From Amphiduros pacificus (lineage: Eukaryota > Annelida > Polychaeta > Phyllodocida > Hesionidae), in assembly GCA_949316495.1 (NCBI GenBank), contig OX439004.1:11692536-11756535 (forward strand): a stretch of 64,000 bases of DNA, given 5' to 3'. The stretch's first letter is position 1, and each line of letters starts with the position of its first letter. Under the pieces are notes generated by a model, which did not search any database, was not told where the DNA came from, and saw only the letters and a list, made by a program, of their open reading frames with translations. Below, piece after piece: positions 13,013 through 24,665 of the stretch. The position numbers and the translations under genes were made by a program.

Positions 13013-13695
13013 AGTCAGTTAAAAATAAAAAAACAAGTGTTATGTCAGTTTTATGTCTTTTAGTGACCTAATATCTGACTTGATATGTCTTATCTACATG
13101 TTTTATATGTTTTTAGCACATAAAGATATTTGTTTCTTAGTAATGAGGTCATGGACATGTTCTGTTGTTTTAAGAAGCATAGGTATAATTGTCAGACCTT
13201 TATGAGAGAATCCTTTTTTTCTATGATGTTGAGACAAATTATTCCTTTGTTATTTTCTGGACAACATTTAAAGCAGTAGGTTGTAAATAGATTCTATTTT
13301 CTCAGTCGCGCTGAACAAACTTATCTGGTATCAGTGCTATATAAATTTTATTATCATTATTGTTATGATTATTATTATTATAATTAATAATATTAGTCAT
13401 GCACTACTGGAGATAAATATGGTAATAGTCAGTTTTATGTCTTTTTGGTGACCCAAAGTCTGACCTTATATGTCTGATCTACATGTTTATGTGTGTTTCA
13501 GCATATAAAGATATCTGTTTCTCAATTGTTGTAGAGTAATGGACTTATTCTATAGTTTTAAGAATCATATATGTTTGAGAGTTATTTTTTAAGACTCCAT
13601 TTCTTATTACAAGGGTCATGCAAGTCATACTTGTGATGCTAGAAATTAAATTCTTAATGATAATTATTTTCCAGACAATATATAAAGTGACAATA
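13013..13695. repeat. diverged local repeat, two units, with LINE-tail piece
   Basis: Two related units (about 13013-13230 and 13424-13690) share TCAGTTTTATGTCTTTT, TATGTCT.ATCTACATG and TAAAGATAT.TGTTTCT. Between them, at 13300-13400, lies the 3' tip of the LINE family seen at 41959, ending in an (ATT)n-like tail. The mirror region in the right arm has three units and a much longer (ATA)n tract. Confidence 0.7.
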
Positions 13696-13744
13696 AGGTG
13701 ATGCTTTCTTTTTTTAGCCATTTCATACAATATTTCATAACTTT

Positions 13745-14960
13745 TGAGAGGGTGGGCGAGCATATAAAGTGAGAGAGGAATTTTAAGAGGAGACTTGAGA
13801 GAAAGAAAACAAATCTTCATGTTGACAGAGAACTATACAATATTCAAAGAAATAAATATAACTTTCTACTGAAAACATCTCAATCCAATTATTTCTCAAA
13901 ACTGGTTGAAGAGAACAAACACGACCCAAAGAAACTATTTAGGGTCATAGATACAGTCACGTACAAGACCAAGGACACCCCCCACACAAACTGGTGACAA
14001 ACGCATGTGCAATGGACCCCATGCCCACCTGGCTATTATGTGACCACGAAGAGGACCTATTACCCATCATTACTGACATCATGAACAAATCCCTAACTGA
14101 TGTGTCAGTACCTGACGGTTGCTATTATCACCCCATTTCTCAAAATCACTGGGTCTCAAACTCATTGAAAAGAATTACAGACCTGTCTCAAACCTAACAT
14201 ATTATATATATATATATCAAAACTAACTGAAAGAGCAGTAGCTGATCAACTTTTCCCTCATCTGATAAGAAATTGGAGTTACTGACTAATTCCAATCAGC
14301 CTATAAGGAACATCATACTACTGAAATTGCCCTACTGAGAATGAAGAATGACATACTGCGCGACCTTATCTAAGGGATGGGAAGCAATGCACCAAGTTCG
14401 GCTGTCAGAGATCATCTCTCAAACACATTAAGTATGGTATACCACACGGATCTGTCTTAGGTCCTGTACTGTTCACCATATACTTGTCTCCATTGGCTGA
14501 CATTCTCTCCAAATATGGGCTCAGTTACCACATCTATGCAGATATACATACCTGTTGATCAGACCTACAGTTAGCAGGCTGCCATCAGTAAACATGAATT
14601 AGAAAAATGTAAAAAGTCAGAGCCTTCTTGATATCTAACAAGATGAAAATTAATGATGGAAAGACTGAGATGCTCATCTGTACTGACAGGTATGGTACTG
14701 CCAGAAATTATACTCCGAGCACTGACAGAGTAGGTGATACTGACATTGCACCGAGTACATCAGTAGTTGACATGGGTATCACATTTGACTGCAAAATTAA
14801 TATGAAGGCTCAAATTAAGAAAATGTGCAAAAAACGGGCACTATCATATCAGCAACCTAACTGGCCTTCCAGAAACAGATATAAAAAATGGCAGTACCTG
14901 CAGAACTCTGCAGCACGTGTAGTGGGTAAAATTAGAAAATATGATCACATATCTGGCTCT
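13745..14960 (+). mobile_element. decayed LINE fragment (same family as 41959-47860)
   Basis: Conceptual translation gives pieces colinear with the LINE at 42070-44553: ELYNIQRNKYNFLLKTSQSN, KLVEENKHDPKKLFRVIDTV, then after gaps MKINDGKTEMLICTDRY. The RT fingers and palm are mostly lost through internal deletions, and the reading frame is broken many times. It abuts the inner edge of the left arm. A shorter copy with the same internal deletion lies at 17281-17880. Confidence 0.85.
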
Positions 14961-14999
14961 CTGTTCACATATGGCATTGCAAGAGAGATGGTGCGATGA

Positions 15000-15612
15000 A
15001 CAGCCTTCAGATCGATTTCAACCTCCATGTCAGGCGGTGTTCACCATAATATCCTTGCTTTCTTTAACCTGAGGTCAAATTAATCATTTATCAGCAATTT
15101 GAAAATGGTGAGGTTCTGCCTCAGTTCTTTTCTGATATGTAACTAGCAATCTAGCAATGTTCATAATAATTTGTTTAGGAATAGGTGAAAAAGCTCTATC
15201 CCATACTTTTTCAGCAGGTCACTGGAACTGCAAGGTGAGTACTGTCATTTCACCTCAAATGCCTTATACTTAACCTCATGTGGAGTAAGTCTCTGAGGTA
15301 AATCTGTAACCTCGACCTCTCCAGGATCAGGACTGAGTTCATGGTTGTGGCCAACAGAAAAATTGTATTTTCAAGAAAGGAGCAATCTGCCTCAAGCGAC
15401 ACTGACATAGCACTGATGTAGCCACCCACAAAAGAGGGATGCTGGTGTAGCTGAACCAGCTGAGACTATATTGTCCAGGAGACTGCAGAAGACAAAACAG
15501 TTTCTTCTGCTGGTAGCATCGATGAATGGAGGTGGTGTTATCACAGAAACTGTTAGCCCCTTTGACTGCATCAGCTCCACAACGTGAACAAACCTATAGA
15601 AATAGGCCTCGA
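15000..15612. repeat. unclassified interspersed repeat X, copy 1
   Basis: The reverse complement matches 40570-41920. Shared parts include TCTCCAGGATCAGGACTGAGT, a stretch whose plus-strand reading gives RRLQKTKQF.LLVAS, and on the minus strand a piece resembling LINE C-termini (KVWDRAFS). Both copies share the same interruptions, so they come from one already non-coding source. The family was not recognised. A SINE piece cuts its right end. Confidence 0.6.
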
Positions 15613-15712
15613 TTATTCAGTGAGGCAGAACTATATCTACTACAAGTAGGTCTCATCACAAAATGACTGAAATAGTGATGAAAGGGATGTATAACCCAAA
15701 ACAAACAAACAT
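15613..15712 (+). mobile_element. SINE fragment, 3' third
   Basis: Starts within TTCAGTGAGGCAGAACTAT and ends in AACCCAAAACAAACAAAC. It belongs to the same tRNA-derived family, with more substitutions than the full-length copies. It sits at the edge of repeat X. Confidence 0.8.
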
Positions 15713-16225
15713 AACAAATAGACTTATATCCAGTAAAATTGGATTTGACCCTAGCAGTACGGCTGACGAGTATAGATGACTCAATTTGGGGATGACCTAA
15801 TTTTTCAGTGTCCAGATATCATTGTGTTAAATGTCCAGATATCATTGTATTAAATGTTAATTCAGCCATCATACTTTCACAAAACATTAAGGAATCAAAT
15901 GAGAATAACATTCTACAGGCATTTGAATTAAAATAATAAAAAAACTAATCCACAAATGAGAGTAGCGTGGTGGACCCTCACCTGGCTGGCTTCAGTCTCG
16001 AGTGAGAGATGTCAAAAACATGAGATCCCACATCTGTATCATAACATTTGACCCCAATGCTAAAATGCCCTCCAAAAAGGTTTTTACCTTGTATTATTTC
16101 TTTTTAAACAATAACAAAGGACTTCAATGTATTTATTTTCAGAAGGACAGAAAATAAAATAAGATTTATAACACAAACCTATTTCAGTTGACCTACTTTA
16201 TGGGTCCCAGTTTTGAAAAGTAAAC
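15713..16225. other. unassigned AT-rich sequence
   Basis: No gene or repeat recognised, apart from a 21-bp-scale local duplication containing GTCCAGATATCATTGT at about 15810-15855. Confidence 0.4.
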
Positions 16226-17129
16226 ATGGCTGCCTGTGAAACAGGAAGAAATGTGTTTGATGTTGTGTTGGAGGAATTTTGTGTTGGTGATGGCGATGAT
16301 CAAGATGTGATACTTGATCCAGAATCAGGGGATGAAGGAGATGGTGGGGGAGATGATAGTGGTGAAGAAGGAGAGGTGGAATTTTGTTATGGACATGCTG
16401 AAAGAATCAAACCTTTTGCAGGAAGGAATTAAGTTTTATGTTGACAATTATTACAGTTTACTTCAACTGTTCAGTGATTTATACCAGGTAAACAAATGAT
16501 CACTTTTGAATCGCTTGTATACAGTTAGTAGTACATAGCATTTCACAATCATTTTGATTTATGATTTATTTCATGGTTTCCCTTTAGCTGTGCTACTTAC
16601 AGTCATTGTGTTTAAATTACTGCTAGATCATTTTGTAATATTACAGTCAATTGTTACTCTGTAATACCTGATATGTTATTTTATTCTTCCATTAAGCTCA
16701 AAACTGGTGCAATGGGGACAGCTCAAAATAGAAGAGGCATGCCTGCAGAGCTAAAACAAACCACGTTAGCAAGAAAAGGTAACCAGAAGGTTGTACACTC
16801 AAGACAAGCTCTTGACCATGTAAATGCTGGACAGTAAACCTGTAAGATTTTTATGATTATCTGTCCTGCCATATAGTGTTAACAGCCCATAACACGTCTT
16901 TATGGTCTTGTTTTGATTAAAAAATTGTTTGCATTTTGTTTTTTTAATGGTAATAAAATAATTCCTGATTTGACAACAGGTTACATCTCTGAGCACTGTG
17001 CATAGTGCACAAATGGTCACAGTCAGCAGGAGAAGACGTCACAACAAAGAATCAGGGAATGTTCAGTGCCCTTAAGTTATGACCTCGTATAACAAAAACA
17101 TGGGCACGGTGGATCGCTATGACCAGATG

Positions 17130-17994
17130 GTTTGTAAACTACTAAATATATATTTATTCCACAAGATCAGTCTGATCATGTTCATACATTCCTTTTCAAT
17201 CAATGAAAATGTACTGTACATGTACTGTGTAATAGGTTTGCAAAATTGAGATAATGAGTATATTGTAAAGTTGAAATTGCCCTACTGAGATTGTAGAATA
17301 ACATACTGCATGACCTTATCTAAGGGATAGAAAGCAATGCACCAAGGTCGGCTGTCAGTGATCATCTCTCAAACACATTATGTATGGTATACCACACAGA
17401 TCTGTCTTAGGTCCTGTACTGTTCACCATATACGTGTCTCTTGGCTGACATTCTCTCCAAGTATGGGCTCAGTTACCACATCTATGCAGATGACACTCAG
17501 ATATACATACCTGTTGATCAGACCTACAGTTAGCAGGCTGCCATCAGTAAACATGAATTAGAAAAATGTAAAAAGTCAGAGCCTTCTTGATATCTAACAA
17601 GATGAAAATTAATGATGGAAAGACTGAGATGCTCATCTGTACTGACAGGTATGGTACTGCTAAAAATTATACTCCGAGCACTGACAGAGTAGGTGATACT
17701 GACATTGCACCCAGTACATCAGTAGTTGACCTGGGTATCACATTTGCAAAATGGATATGAAGGCTCAAATTAAGAAAATGTGCAAAAACGGGCACTATCA
17801 TATCAGGAACCTTGCAGCCATTAGACAGTGTCTAGACAAGAATACCTCTGTGACACTGACCCATGCCTTTGACTATGGATCATGTTCATACAACCCTTTT
17901 CAGTCAATGGAAATGTACTGAGTTCATGATTTCTCAATTTGTCATCAAATTCAAATTTCTTTGGCTTCAATTAAAATGTATTTATATCTTTCAG
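17130..17994 (+). other. intron of the piggyBac-like gene holding a LINE fragment
   Basis: Donor ATG|GTTTGT at 17130, acceptor TTTCAG at 17989-17994. The protein on either side joins as VDRYDQM|LSFSIFRR, the family order. A LINE fragment fills 17281-17880. A diverged duplication of about 43 bp (GATCATGTTCATACA...) flanks it, at 17173-17215 and 17879-17921. Confidence 0.7.
17281..17880 (+). mobile_element. decayed LINE fragment with internal deletion
   Basis: Close match to 14320-14900, including the same deletion junction (CTTATCTAAGGGAT..GAAAGCAATGCACCAAG). It also keeps a stretch lost from the other copy (GCAGATGACACTCAG, the YADD-type RT motif). Both therefore descend from one deleted subfamily member. 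Confidence 0.8.
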
Positions 17995-18616
17995 TTGTCA
18001 TTTTCCATTTTCCGTCGGGCAATGCTAAAGTGGACGAAGAAAGTGCATTTCCATATGTTTTCCTTGATGCTTCTCAACAGTTACACTGTGTACCTAACAT
18101 GGAACAGATCCCGAGGTACCTTCACCTGCTACATTACATGCTAGCAGATATTCTGATGGGAGTGTATTTTGTAATGAATGATAAGAATAAAAATGTGTTT
18201 ATTGTAACCATTAGCTAAGAGATATGTGGAAAATGAGTAAATTGGACTGATTTTATTTTAATTTAGAAGATAAAATGCTTACACCAGTATACCTTTTGCA
18301 ACCTTTTACAGGCAAAATATGTTTACCTCAAAGGGTATTTCACTGTGAGGTTATTAGGAATCTTATGCAAGAGAGCCCCGCTTCAGTGGTTTGTAGGGGG
18401 TGGCAGCCCAGCAACTTTCCCACATGAATGAGCATGGACATCATCTAGAACCAGTGCCACCTATCAATAGCAAGGGAAGGCTGACAAAGAGGTGTATCCT
18501 GTATAGCATCACCGAAAACAGCTCTGCGCCACCACCAGCCAAGATGTTTTGGCGAGAAACAAGCTACCAGTGCAAGAAATGCAAAGTGCCTCTTTGTGTT
18601 TATCCCGGCTGTGATT

Positions 18617-18716
18617 TGTATCATTCTTATCATCATGCAACGGCAGCTTACAAGAGATGGATGCAACAGGAATAGATGTGTATAAGCTGGCCTTGCATCA
18701 TGATAAGAATGATACA
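18617..18716. repeat. inverted repeat, 24-bp arms
   Basis: TGTATCATTCTTATCATCAT (18617 onward, arm to 18640) is repeated in reverse complement at 18693-18716 with one mismatch in 24 and a 52-bp spacer. It begins in the C-terminal coding part of the piggyBac-like gene and crosses its stop codon. Confidence 0.75.
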
Positions 18717-18719
18717 CAT

Positions 18720-19839
18720 TACAACAGGACAAGATAAGAATGACATGACATTTACTGGAATCAGGATGTGCTACAAAGGTAATATTTAAAAATATGATAG
18801 ATAGCACAAAGATATATTATGCTCTTATTTTGGTCAACAAGCTTGGGTGTTACAGACCTTGTGAAATCCAGGTCATCTGAAGCCTGGTGTGATTTCAAAC
18901 TACGCAGTTTCTGTTTCATGGATGAAAAATATCACTGGTACTTTCAAAATATTGTCCATTAATACAGTTTTCTTTTGACTATTTTCCCCCCATTTCTGAA
19001 CAGGTGTGACATCTTATATTATCTCGTTAACATACCTGGGCACTACTCTAGCAGTTATATTGACCTGGAAGGGTATGAGGACAGTTGATATTGAATAGAC
19101 AACATCATCTAGTGTGGTATAGTACTTGTGACACCTGTATTGCATTGGTCATACCAGGTTATAGATCAGAAAAGTAGTGTTTTCTAGTATTTCTTGTTAA
19201 CTAACACACCTGTCTCGGGTGCCAGGTAGTAGCACACCTGTGAAATCTGAAGGAAATGAAACCTGAGGTGTCCAGGTACCAAGTACAGTTGGAGTTAGAG
19301 GCTGTTTTATGCTTACTTTGGAGAAGCATGAATACTTTTATACTGCCATTAAACCATTTTGGCCATTTCTTCACAGCTAACATAAAAAACACCTATATGC
19401 AATTCACCTGTTTCATTTATTTCACCATTTCAGCCCATTATGGCATCTGGAAAAAGTTTCCTTTAATCATTCTGTACAAAGGTGACATTTCACGAAAAAA
19501 CAACTTTAACACCTGTAATGCAATAGAATATTGTTTTTATGGTTTTACCTGTAATTATGGCAGTGTTTGATCTAGCTCCGTATTTTGTTGGTTTTTCTGA
19601 CAATTTACGGCGCTCTAACGAATCTGAAACCTGTTATAATCCACACCCACCTGTTCTAGCACACCTCTGCCTCAAGTCTACGCTATTTAGCTGACTTTTG
19701 TGAACACTAGCAGTGTAAAATCTGATCTGTAACGAGGGCTGGTTTTGGATTTGCTTTGCACGAAGCGCGGTGCTCATCACACAGATTTTTTGTACTCGTG
19801 GCGAGTGTTTACTTCATTACTCCTCTCTCATACAAGCTT
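18720..19839. other. unassigned sequence rich in ACACCTG words
   Basis: No gene recognised. The word CACCTG or ACACCTGT recurs many times between about 18985 and 19690. The same word (AACACCTGT) follows the LINE at 23717, so the LINE may have entered this kind of sequence. Confidence 0.4.
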
Positions 19840-20118
19840 GGAATCACCTCCTTGCTGTATCAGGTGCCTTATCACCTAGGCAACCTTGTCTAATCACCTA
19901 GACAAAACTGTCCAATCACCTGGACATTATCAAACTTAGTAAATACATCCTATCTTAACTGACAAGCCGAACCACCTCGGCAACTGGGCTTGCCCCACAC
20001 AATCATTGTCAGTCTCTACTTTTGTAGATCAATCCTTCTTCTTCGGTAGATCAATCCTTCTACTTCGGTAGATCAATCCTTCTACTTCGGTAGATCAAAC
20101 TAATTTCTACTACAGTAG
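19840..20118 (+). promoter_or_regulatory. leader of the CR1-like LINE: 22-bp-spaced small hairpins
   Basis: At least ten short hairpins lie in front of the LINE start codon (20128). The first group keeps the loop (A)ATCACC or ACCACC while the stems change on both sides: GGA/TCC (19840), TGCCT/AGGCA (19865), TTGTCTA/TAGACAA (19886), TGTCCA/TGGACA (19909), GCCGA/TCGGC (19966). The second group has CTAC/GTAG stems with loops TTTT, TTCG, TTCG, TTCG and TACA at 20016, 20038, 20060, 20082 and 20107; the second of these has one mismatch. Spacing is 22 bp inside each group. Promoter or RNA-structure roles are guesses. Confidence 0.6.
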
Positions 20119-20127
20119 ATCAATACA

Positions 20128-23100
20128 ATGAATCAGTATCAAACAAAATTGATCTTGAGCTTTCTTGTTTGCATTTGGGTGGCAAGCATATCCCACACAG
20201 GAAATTCTGGCATTACTTCCAACAGACCTGGAAGTACTGCATACTTCCTGAATAATGGCTCAATCAAGAAGCAAAATATGATACAGAGAAACCCAATACT
20301 GAGCATTGCCATACACAAAGCCAGTATCATATATAGAAAACAAAATCTCTGCTACTGGAATAAATCAAGTCAAAAGAAAATATGCAATATCTATGTGCTA
20401 CTTTTCCTAATATCACTGCTACTATTATGTGGTGATGTTCACCCACATCCAGGACCTGTTCAATTTCCCTGTGGAGTGTGTGAACGTCCAGTTGCCAACA
20501 ATCACAGAGCCATGCAGTGTGATGAATGTGACTCATACGTACACATTAAATGTGATGGGCTCACAAATAAAGATTATGAGTTATTCAATAAACAAAGATG
20601 GCTGTCATGGGAATGCTGGAAATGTCGCCTTCCTAATATTTCCAATGCTTTCTTTGAAAATGAATTTGAAACAAGTAACCTCTTTGAAACACTAAGTGAT
20701 GAAAGTGTCACAAGTGCAAGAACAGAAGATCAATCTGTCGGGAAAACCTACACCACAAGACCAAAGCAAGGTAGAAAAAAGCAAAAAAATTCAAAAGCTT
20801 AAAGTTATGACAGTGAACTGTAGAGGCCTAAATTCAACCGAAAAGCAATTGGAGCTACAGGAACTAATAACTGAGCATAATTACCCTGATATATTATGCA
20901 TAACAGAATCCCACATTGATAACATTATTGCAGACAGTGTCATCCACCCTGATTATGATATAGGTAGAGAAGACAGATGCAAGGGTGGTGGTGGGGTACT
21001 GATTGGTATCCATAAAAGGTGGCTGTCAGACCCTAAGGAGGAGAGTCTAAAAACTGACTGTGAAATTGTATGGAGAAAACTGAACATAACTGGAACAAAA
21101 CCACTGTTCATAGGATGTTACTAAAGGCCAACAGACAGAAATATATCTAACATCCATGAACTAAATGCATCTCTTGGAAAGATTCCCCAGTCTGACACAA
21201 ATACCCCTAATATATTACTAACAGGGGATTTCAATGTACCAGATATCACATGGGAGAATATGTCCTAAAAGCCAAGCCCTGCATATGGGATCGACCTAAA
21301 TACAGCAATGGTTGATACTTTCAATGAACATTGTCTCACACAAGTAAATCCTCACCCAACCAGGGGAGGCAATAGGTTAGATTTGGTCGGTACAACAAAC
21401 CCTAGCCTAGTAAATAAAGTATCTGTCCATCCAGGCATGAGTGACCATGATGTAGTGATAACAGAAATCAATGCAAAAGCCACACTGGCCAAGAAAAAGC
21501 CAAGAAACGTATTGCTGTACAAAAAAGGAGACATGAATGCAATAAAACAAGACATGCATGTTTTTTTTGAAGATGAAGTTAAGGATTCAAGTCTCCCAGT
21601 TGAAACTCTGAACAATAAGTTCACAGCCAAGCTTATGGAGTCCATCAATAAACACATTCCTATTAAGAAAATAACTGGTAGATGGGATGTGCCATGAATG
21701 ACAAAGGAAATCAAGAGACAAATTAGAAGGAAACAAAGGCTATACAACAATGCTGAAAAAACTAAAAAGGATTCTGACTGTAGAAAATTCAGAAACCTTA
21801 GGAAACATATAAAACATAAATTGAGAGAATCCCACCATGAATATGTCCTTGGGCTACTCGATTAACCTGACATCGAATTCAGTAGACCATCAATGGGAAA
21901 AAGGTTCTGGAACTATATTAGATCCAGGCGCAAAGATACTGTTGGTGTACCAACACTAACAGAAAATGGCATTGAGGTGAAAGACAGTAAAGGCAAGGCA
22001 GAAGTTCTTTCACGTCAGTACGAATCTGTTTTTTCTACTGAAAACATGGAAAATATTCCTGACAAAGGTGATCCAACTTCTCCGCGAATAGAGCCAATTA
22101 CCATCACAGTTGCTGGTGTGGAAAAATTGCTCTCTAGCCTAAACTGCAAAAAAGCCAATGGCCCAGATCAAATACCCACAAGAGTCTTGAAAGAATGCTC
22201 ATATGAAATAGCTCCAATCCTCCAAAAAATATTCCAAGACTCACTCGACAAAGGAGAAGTTCCAAAAGCATGGCGCACAGCAAATATAGTTGCAGTCTTT
22301 AAAAAAGGAGATAAAAGTTGTGCCGCTAACTACAGGCCAGTTTCCTTGACATCTGTCCCCTGTAAGATTTTGGAGCATATAATTGTTAGACATATGATGA
22401 ATCACTGTGAACTTTACAATATCCTGGTAAATGTTCAGCATGGATTCAGGACAGGCCACTCATGTGAAACTCAGTTAATCACAACCTTACAGGACATACT
22501 CAAGGCAAGAAATGATGGGCAAAATGTTGACATGCTCATTCTCGATTTTAGTAAAGCCTTTGACACAGTCTGCCACGAGCGACTGAATCGCAAGCTTGAG
22601 CATTATGGAATCTCAGGACAGGTCGGTTCATGGATAAAAAACTGGCTTACAAACCATGAACAGAGGGTGGTTATTGACGGTGACGAATCTGACCCCATCC
22701 ATGTTAGTTCTGGAGTGCCTCAGGGTACAGTACTTTCTACTCTATATCAATGACATTGGAAAGAAGCTAAAATATTCAAACATAAGGCTCTTTGCTGATG
22801 ACAGCCTCCTATATAGAATAGTTGAAGATGATGACGATGCAGTAAAACTGCAAGAGGACCTAAATATCCTGGAGGAATGGTCAAGTGAATGGCAAATGGA
22901 CTTCAATGCTCAGAAATGTTACACCCTGAGCAGCAAAATAAAAGCCAAGCTCTTGATTCAAGAAAATATACATTATATGGTCACATCCTACAACATGTTG
23001 AACATCATCCCTACCTTGGAGTTGAGCTTCAAACAGATATGAAATGGGATGAACATATTAACAACATTGTCTGCAAAGCAAACCAAGTACTGGGATTTGA

Positions 23101-23711
23101 TTTAAGAGATTTCAATATGTGCCCAGGAAATATCAAAGAGGCTGCCTACAATACACTTGTGCGCCCTCACTTAGAATATGCATCAAGTGTGTGGGACCCT
23201 TACCTCAAAAAAGACATAGACCGCATAGAATCAGTTCAAAGACGAGCTGCTCGATTTGTGGCTGGCAACTGGAAGAGAGAAACAGGCACTGTAACAAAAA
23301 TCCTGGAAGACCTAAAATGGGATTCACAAGGAGAAGAAGGACCCAGAGGCTGGTTTTATTGTACAAGGCTATAAATGGTGAAATAGCTTTGAAACTTCCA
23401 GATCATGTCAAAATGAAATCAGCTCCTACAAGGAAAAACCATGGAAACCGCTATATTGAAATGGCGACAAGCTGTGACCCTTATAAATACAGCCACTTTC
23501 CAAGAACAGTGACAGACTGGAATAACCTTCCCCCTCATTTAACTACATTGGAAACAGGTAGCTTGGCATCCTTCAGAAACTCCCTTGCCAGAGTATAAAG
23601 GCTGGCAGCAAGCAGCCAGTGTGTACCAGCTGCACCCCTTAGTGCAATCTTGCACTCTCGGCGGGATGCCAATTGGTTTTGCCGAGTAAACTTATAGATG
23701 TAGATGTAGAT
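20128..23711 (+). mobile_element. CR1-like LINE with 2A-like motif, PHD finger, endonuclease and RT (broken)
   Basis: The frame opens at 20128. A hydrophobic stretch leads to GDVHPHPGP (20431-20457, residues 102-110), a 2A-like motif. A C4HC3 PHD finger follows (CGVCERPV...CDECDSYVHIKC...WECWKC). The AP endonuclease comes next, with VNCRGLN, CITESHID, LLTGDFNVPDITW and SDHDVV. The RT (21893-23042) has LDFSKAFDTV, SGVPQGTV and FADDSLLY. The C-terminus is WDPYLKKDIDRIESVQRRAARF...WNNLPPHLTTLETGSLASFRNSLARV, stop at 23598. A 113-bp 3' UTR ends in (TAGATG)3. Frame breaks occur near 20760, 22735, 22930 and 23330, with in-frame stops near 21122, 21265, 21695 and 21862, so this copy is inactive. It was probably a single ORF. 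Confidence 0.9.
20431..20457 (+). other. 2A-like ribosome-skipping motif GDVHPHPGP
   Basis: The motif sits just after a leucine-rich hydrophobic segment and just before the PHD finger. Virus-like 2A peptides (consensus D-V/I-E-x-N-P-G-P) are known at this place in CR1-type LINEs. Here H-P-H stands where E-x-N is usual, while the D, V and PGP core is kept. Activity is untested. Confidence 0.6.
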
Positions 23712-24074
23712 GTTATAACACCTGTATGGCTTCAGGTGCAAATATTTTAGATTTAGATTAACACAGAACAAATGTTCCATGGCCTTTCCAGCAATATATA
23801 GTTTTATAGGTCTGAAGTTGATGATAACAGAGGTATGGTTTATCAAAGTAAATATTACTGTAACAGATTTTCTAAATATTCTCCATTCTAATTCAACAAA
23901 CTTAGTTTCTTCAAAAGCAGATATCCAAGTTCGTCCTCAGTAAAAATCAGGATCTGGTGAACCTTCTATTTTGTACAAAATGCATACTTATAGTTTTCTA
24001 TTAGAAAAACTTTAAACCATTCTCATCAGCCCATTCTTTTATTCTCTATGTTATTATATTGGGGCTGTCATTGA
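23712..24074. other. unassigned AT-rich sequence
   Basis: No gene or repeat recognised between the LINE tail and the inverted copy of the 720-bp unit. Confidence 0.4.
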
Positions 24075-24665
24075 ATGGTGTGTTAGTAAACCTGAAATCA
24101 TTTTCAAATAATGGACACAATCTTTGCCGGATCTCACATAATTTACAATGCTGTAATTTGGTTCAATATCACCAATATCACCTGCTAGTGTTTAGTTTAA
24201 GATGAAAGATAAAATATACTTCATTTTCTAACCCAATAAAACAGCATAGTATATACTTTGTAATATCATGCAAAAAACTCTAGCAGATTAGATATGAGCA
24301 CCTGTATGTACCCTTAAAAAAGGTTCAAATCTGGTGCACATTTTATACTATGCTGTTTTATATTATTTGTCATATGTTCACTTTAACAAAGGACATATTA
24401 AGATTAATCTCATATATAACAAATGCATTTTGAACAAATGTAACTCTCAATTGTCCACTTATGCTATTCTTTTTTAATATTGTATTGATTTATAATAAAT
24501 GCCAATTTGCACATCTTCAAATGCAAAAATGTCATATTTGTTATCAGTAATACTTACCTTTCAAATTAAAAACAAGATGAAGCAATTGGTTACTTGAAGA
24601 ATCTCTGAAATATCATCAAGAATTGTATCAGCGTCAACGCCAGTAGAATTCCCACAGTCATATGC
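24075..24665 (-). repeat. single diverged, inverted copy of the 720-bp unit
   Basis: The minus strand matches the tandem units at 36554-39162, including AATATTAAAAAAGAATAG, ACTCTCAATTGTCCACTT in complement, and the donor-like TTGAAAG|GTAAGTATT at 24557. It is more diverged than the tandem units are among themselves, so it is an older or founder copy. Confidence 0.8.

Larger units (their letters stand above)
2277..13695. repeat. left arm of the ~11-kb inverted repeat
   Basis: The reverse complement of this stretch matches about 48320-59389 with very few base differences. Paired positions sum to 61666 near the outer edge and to 62228 across the synthetase gene, so only indels shift the register. 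The outer edge is sharp: homology stops within ATATGCATC on this side and GATGCATAC on the other. The inner edge is worn and lies inside a local repeat. The arm carries synthetase copy 1, three SINEs and an LTR-like remnant. It is longer than its partner mainly because of a SINE at 4544-4870 and because the partner has a deletion opposite 5227-5458. Confidence 0.93.
16226..18678 (+). pseudogene. piggyBac-like transposase gene, decayed, with introns
   Basis: Five pieces match the piggyBac/PGBD transposase in order. They are an acidic N-terminus (16226-16430); FYVDNYYSLLQLFSDLYQ, holding the second catalytic Asp and ending at a CAG|GT donor (16488); LKTGAMGTAQNRRGMP after an acceptor at 16696; STVHS...YNKNMGTVDRYDQM (16980-17129), with the third catalytic Asp; and LSFSIFRRAMLKWTKK after TATCTTTCAG (17994). 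A cysteine-rich C-terminus, YQCKKCKVPLCVYPGC, closes it (18400-18675). The joins fall where the family's sequence runs on, so the introns look real. The first catalytic Asp region is missing, and stops occur (for example TAA near 17073). It is a broken transposon copy, or a former host gene derived from one. Confidence 0.8.

Noticed and set aside
16799-17020. Minus-strand frame across the piggyBac-like region
   Set aside because: It is antisense to the better supported transposase pieces.
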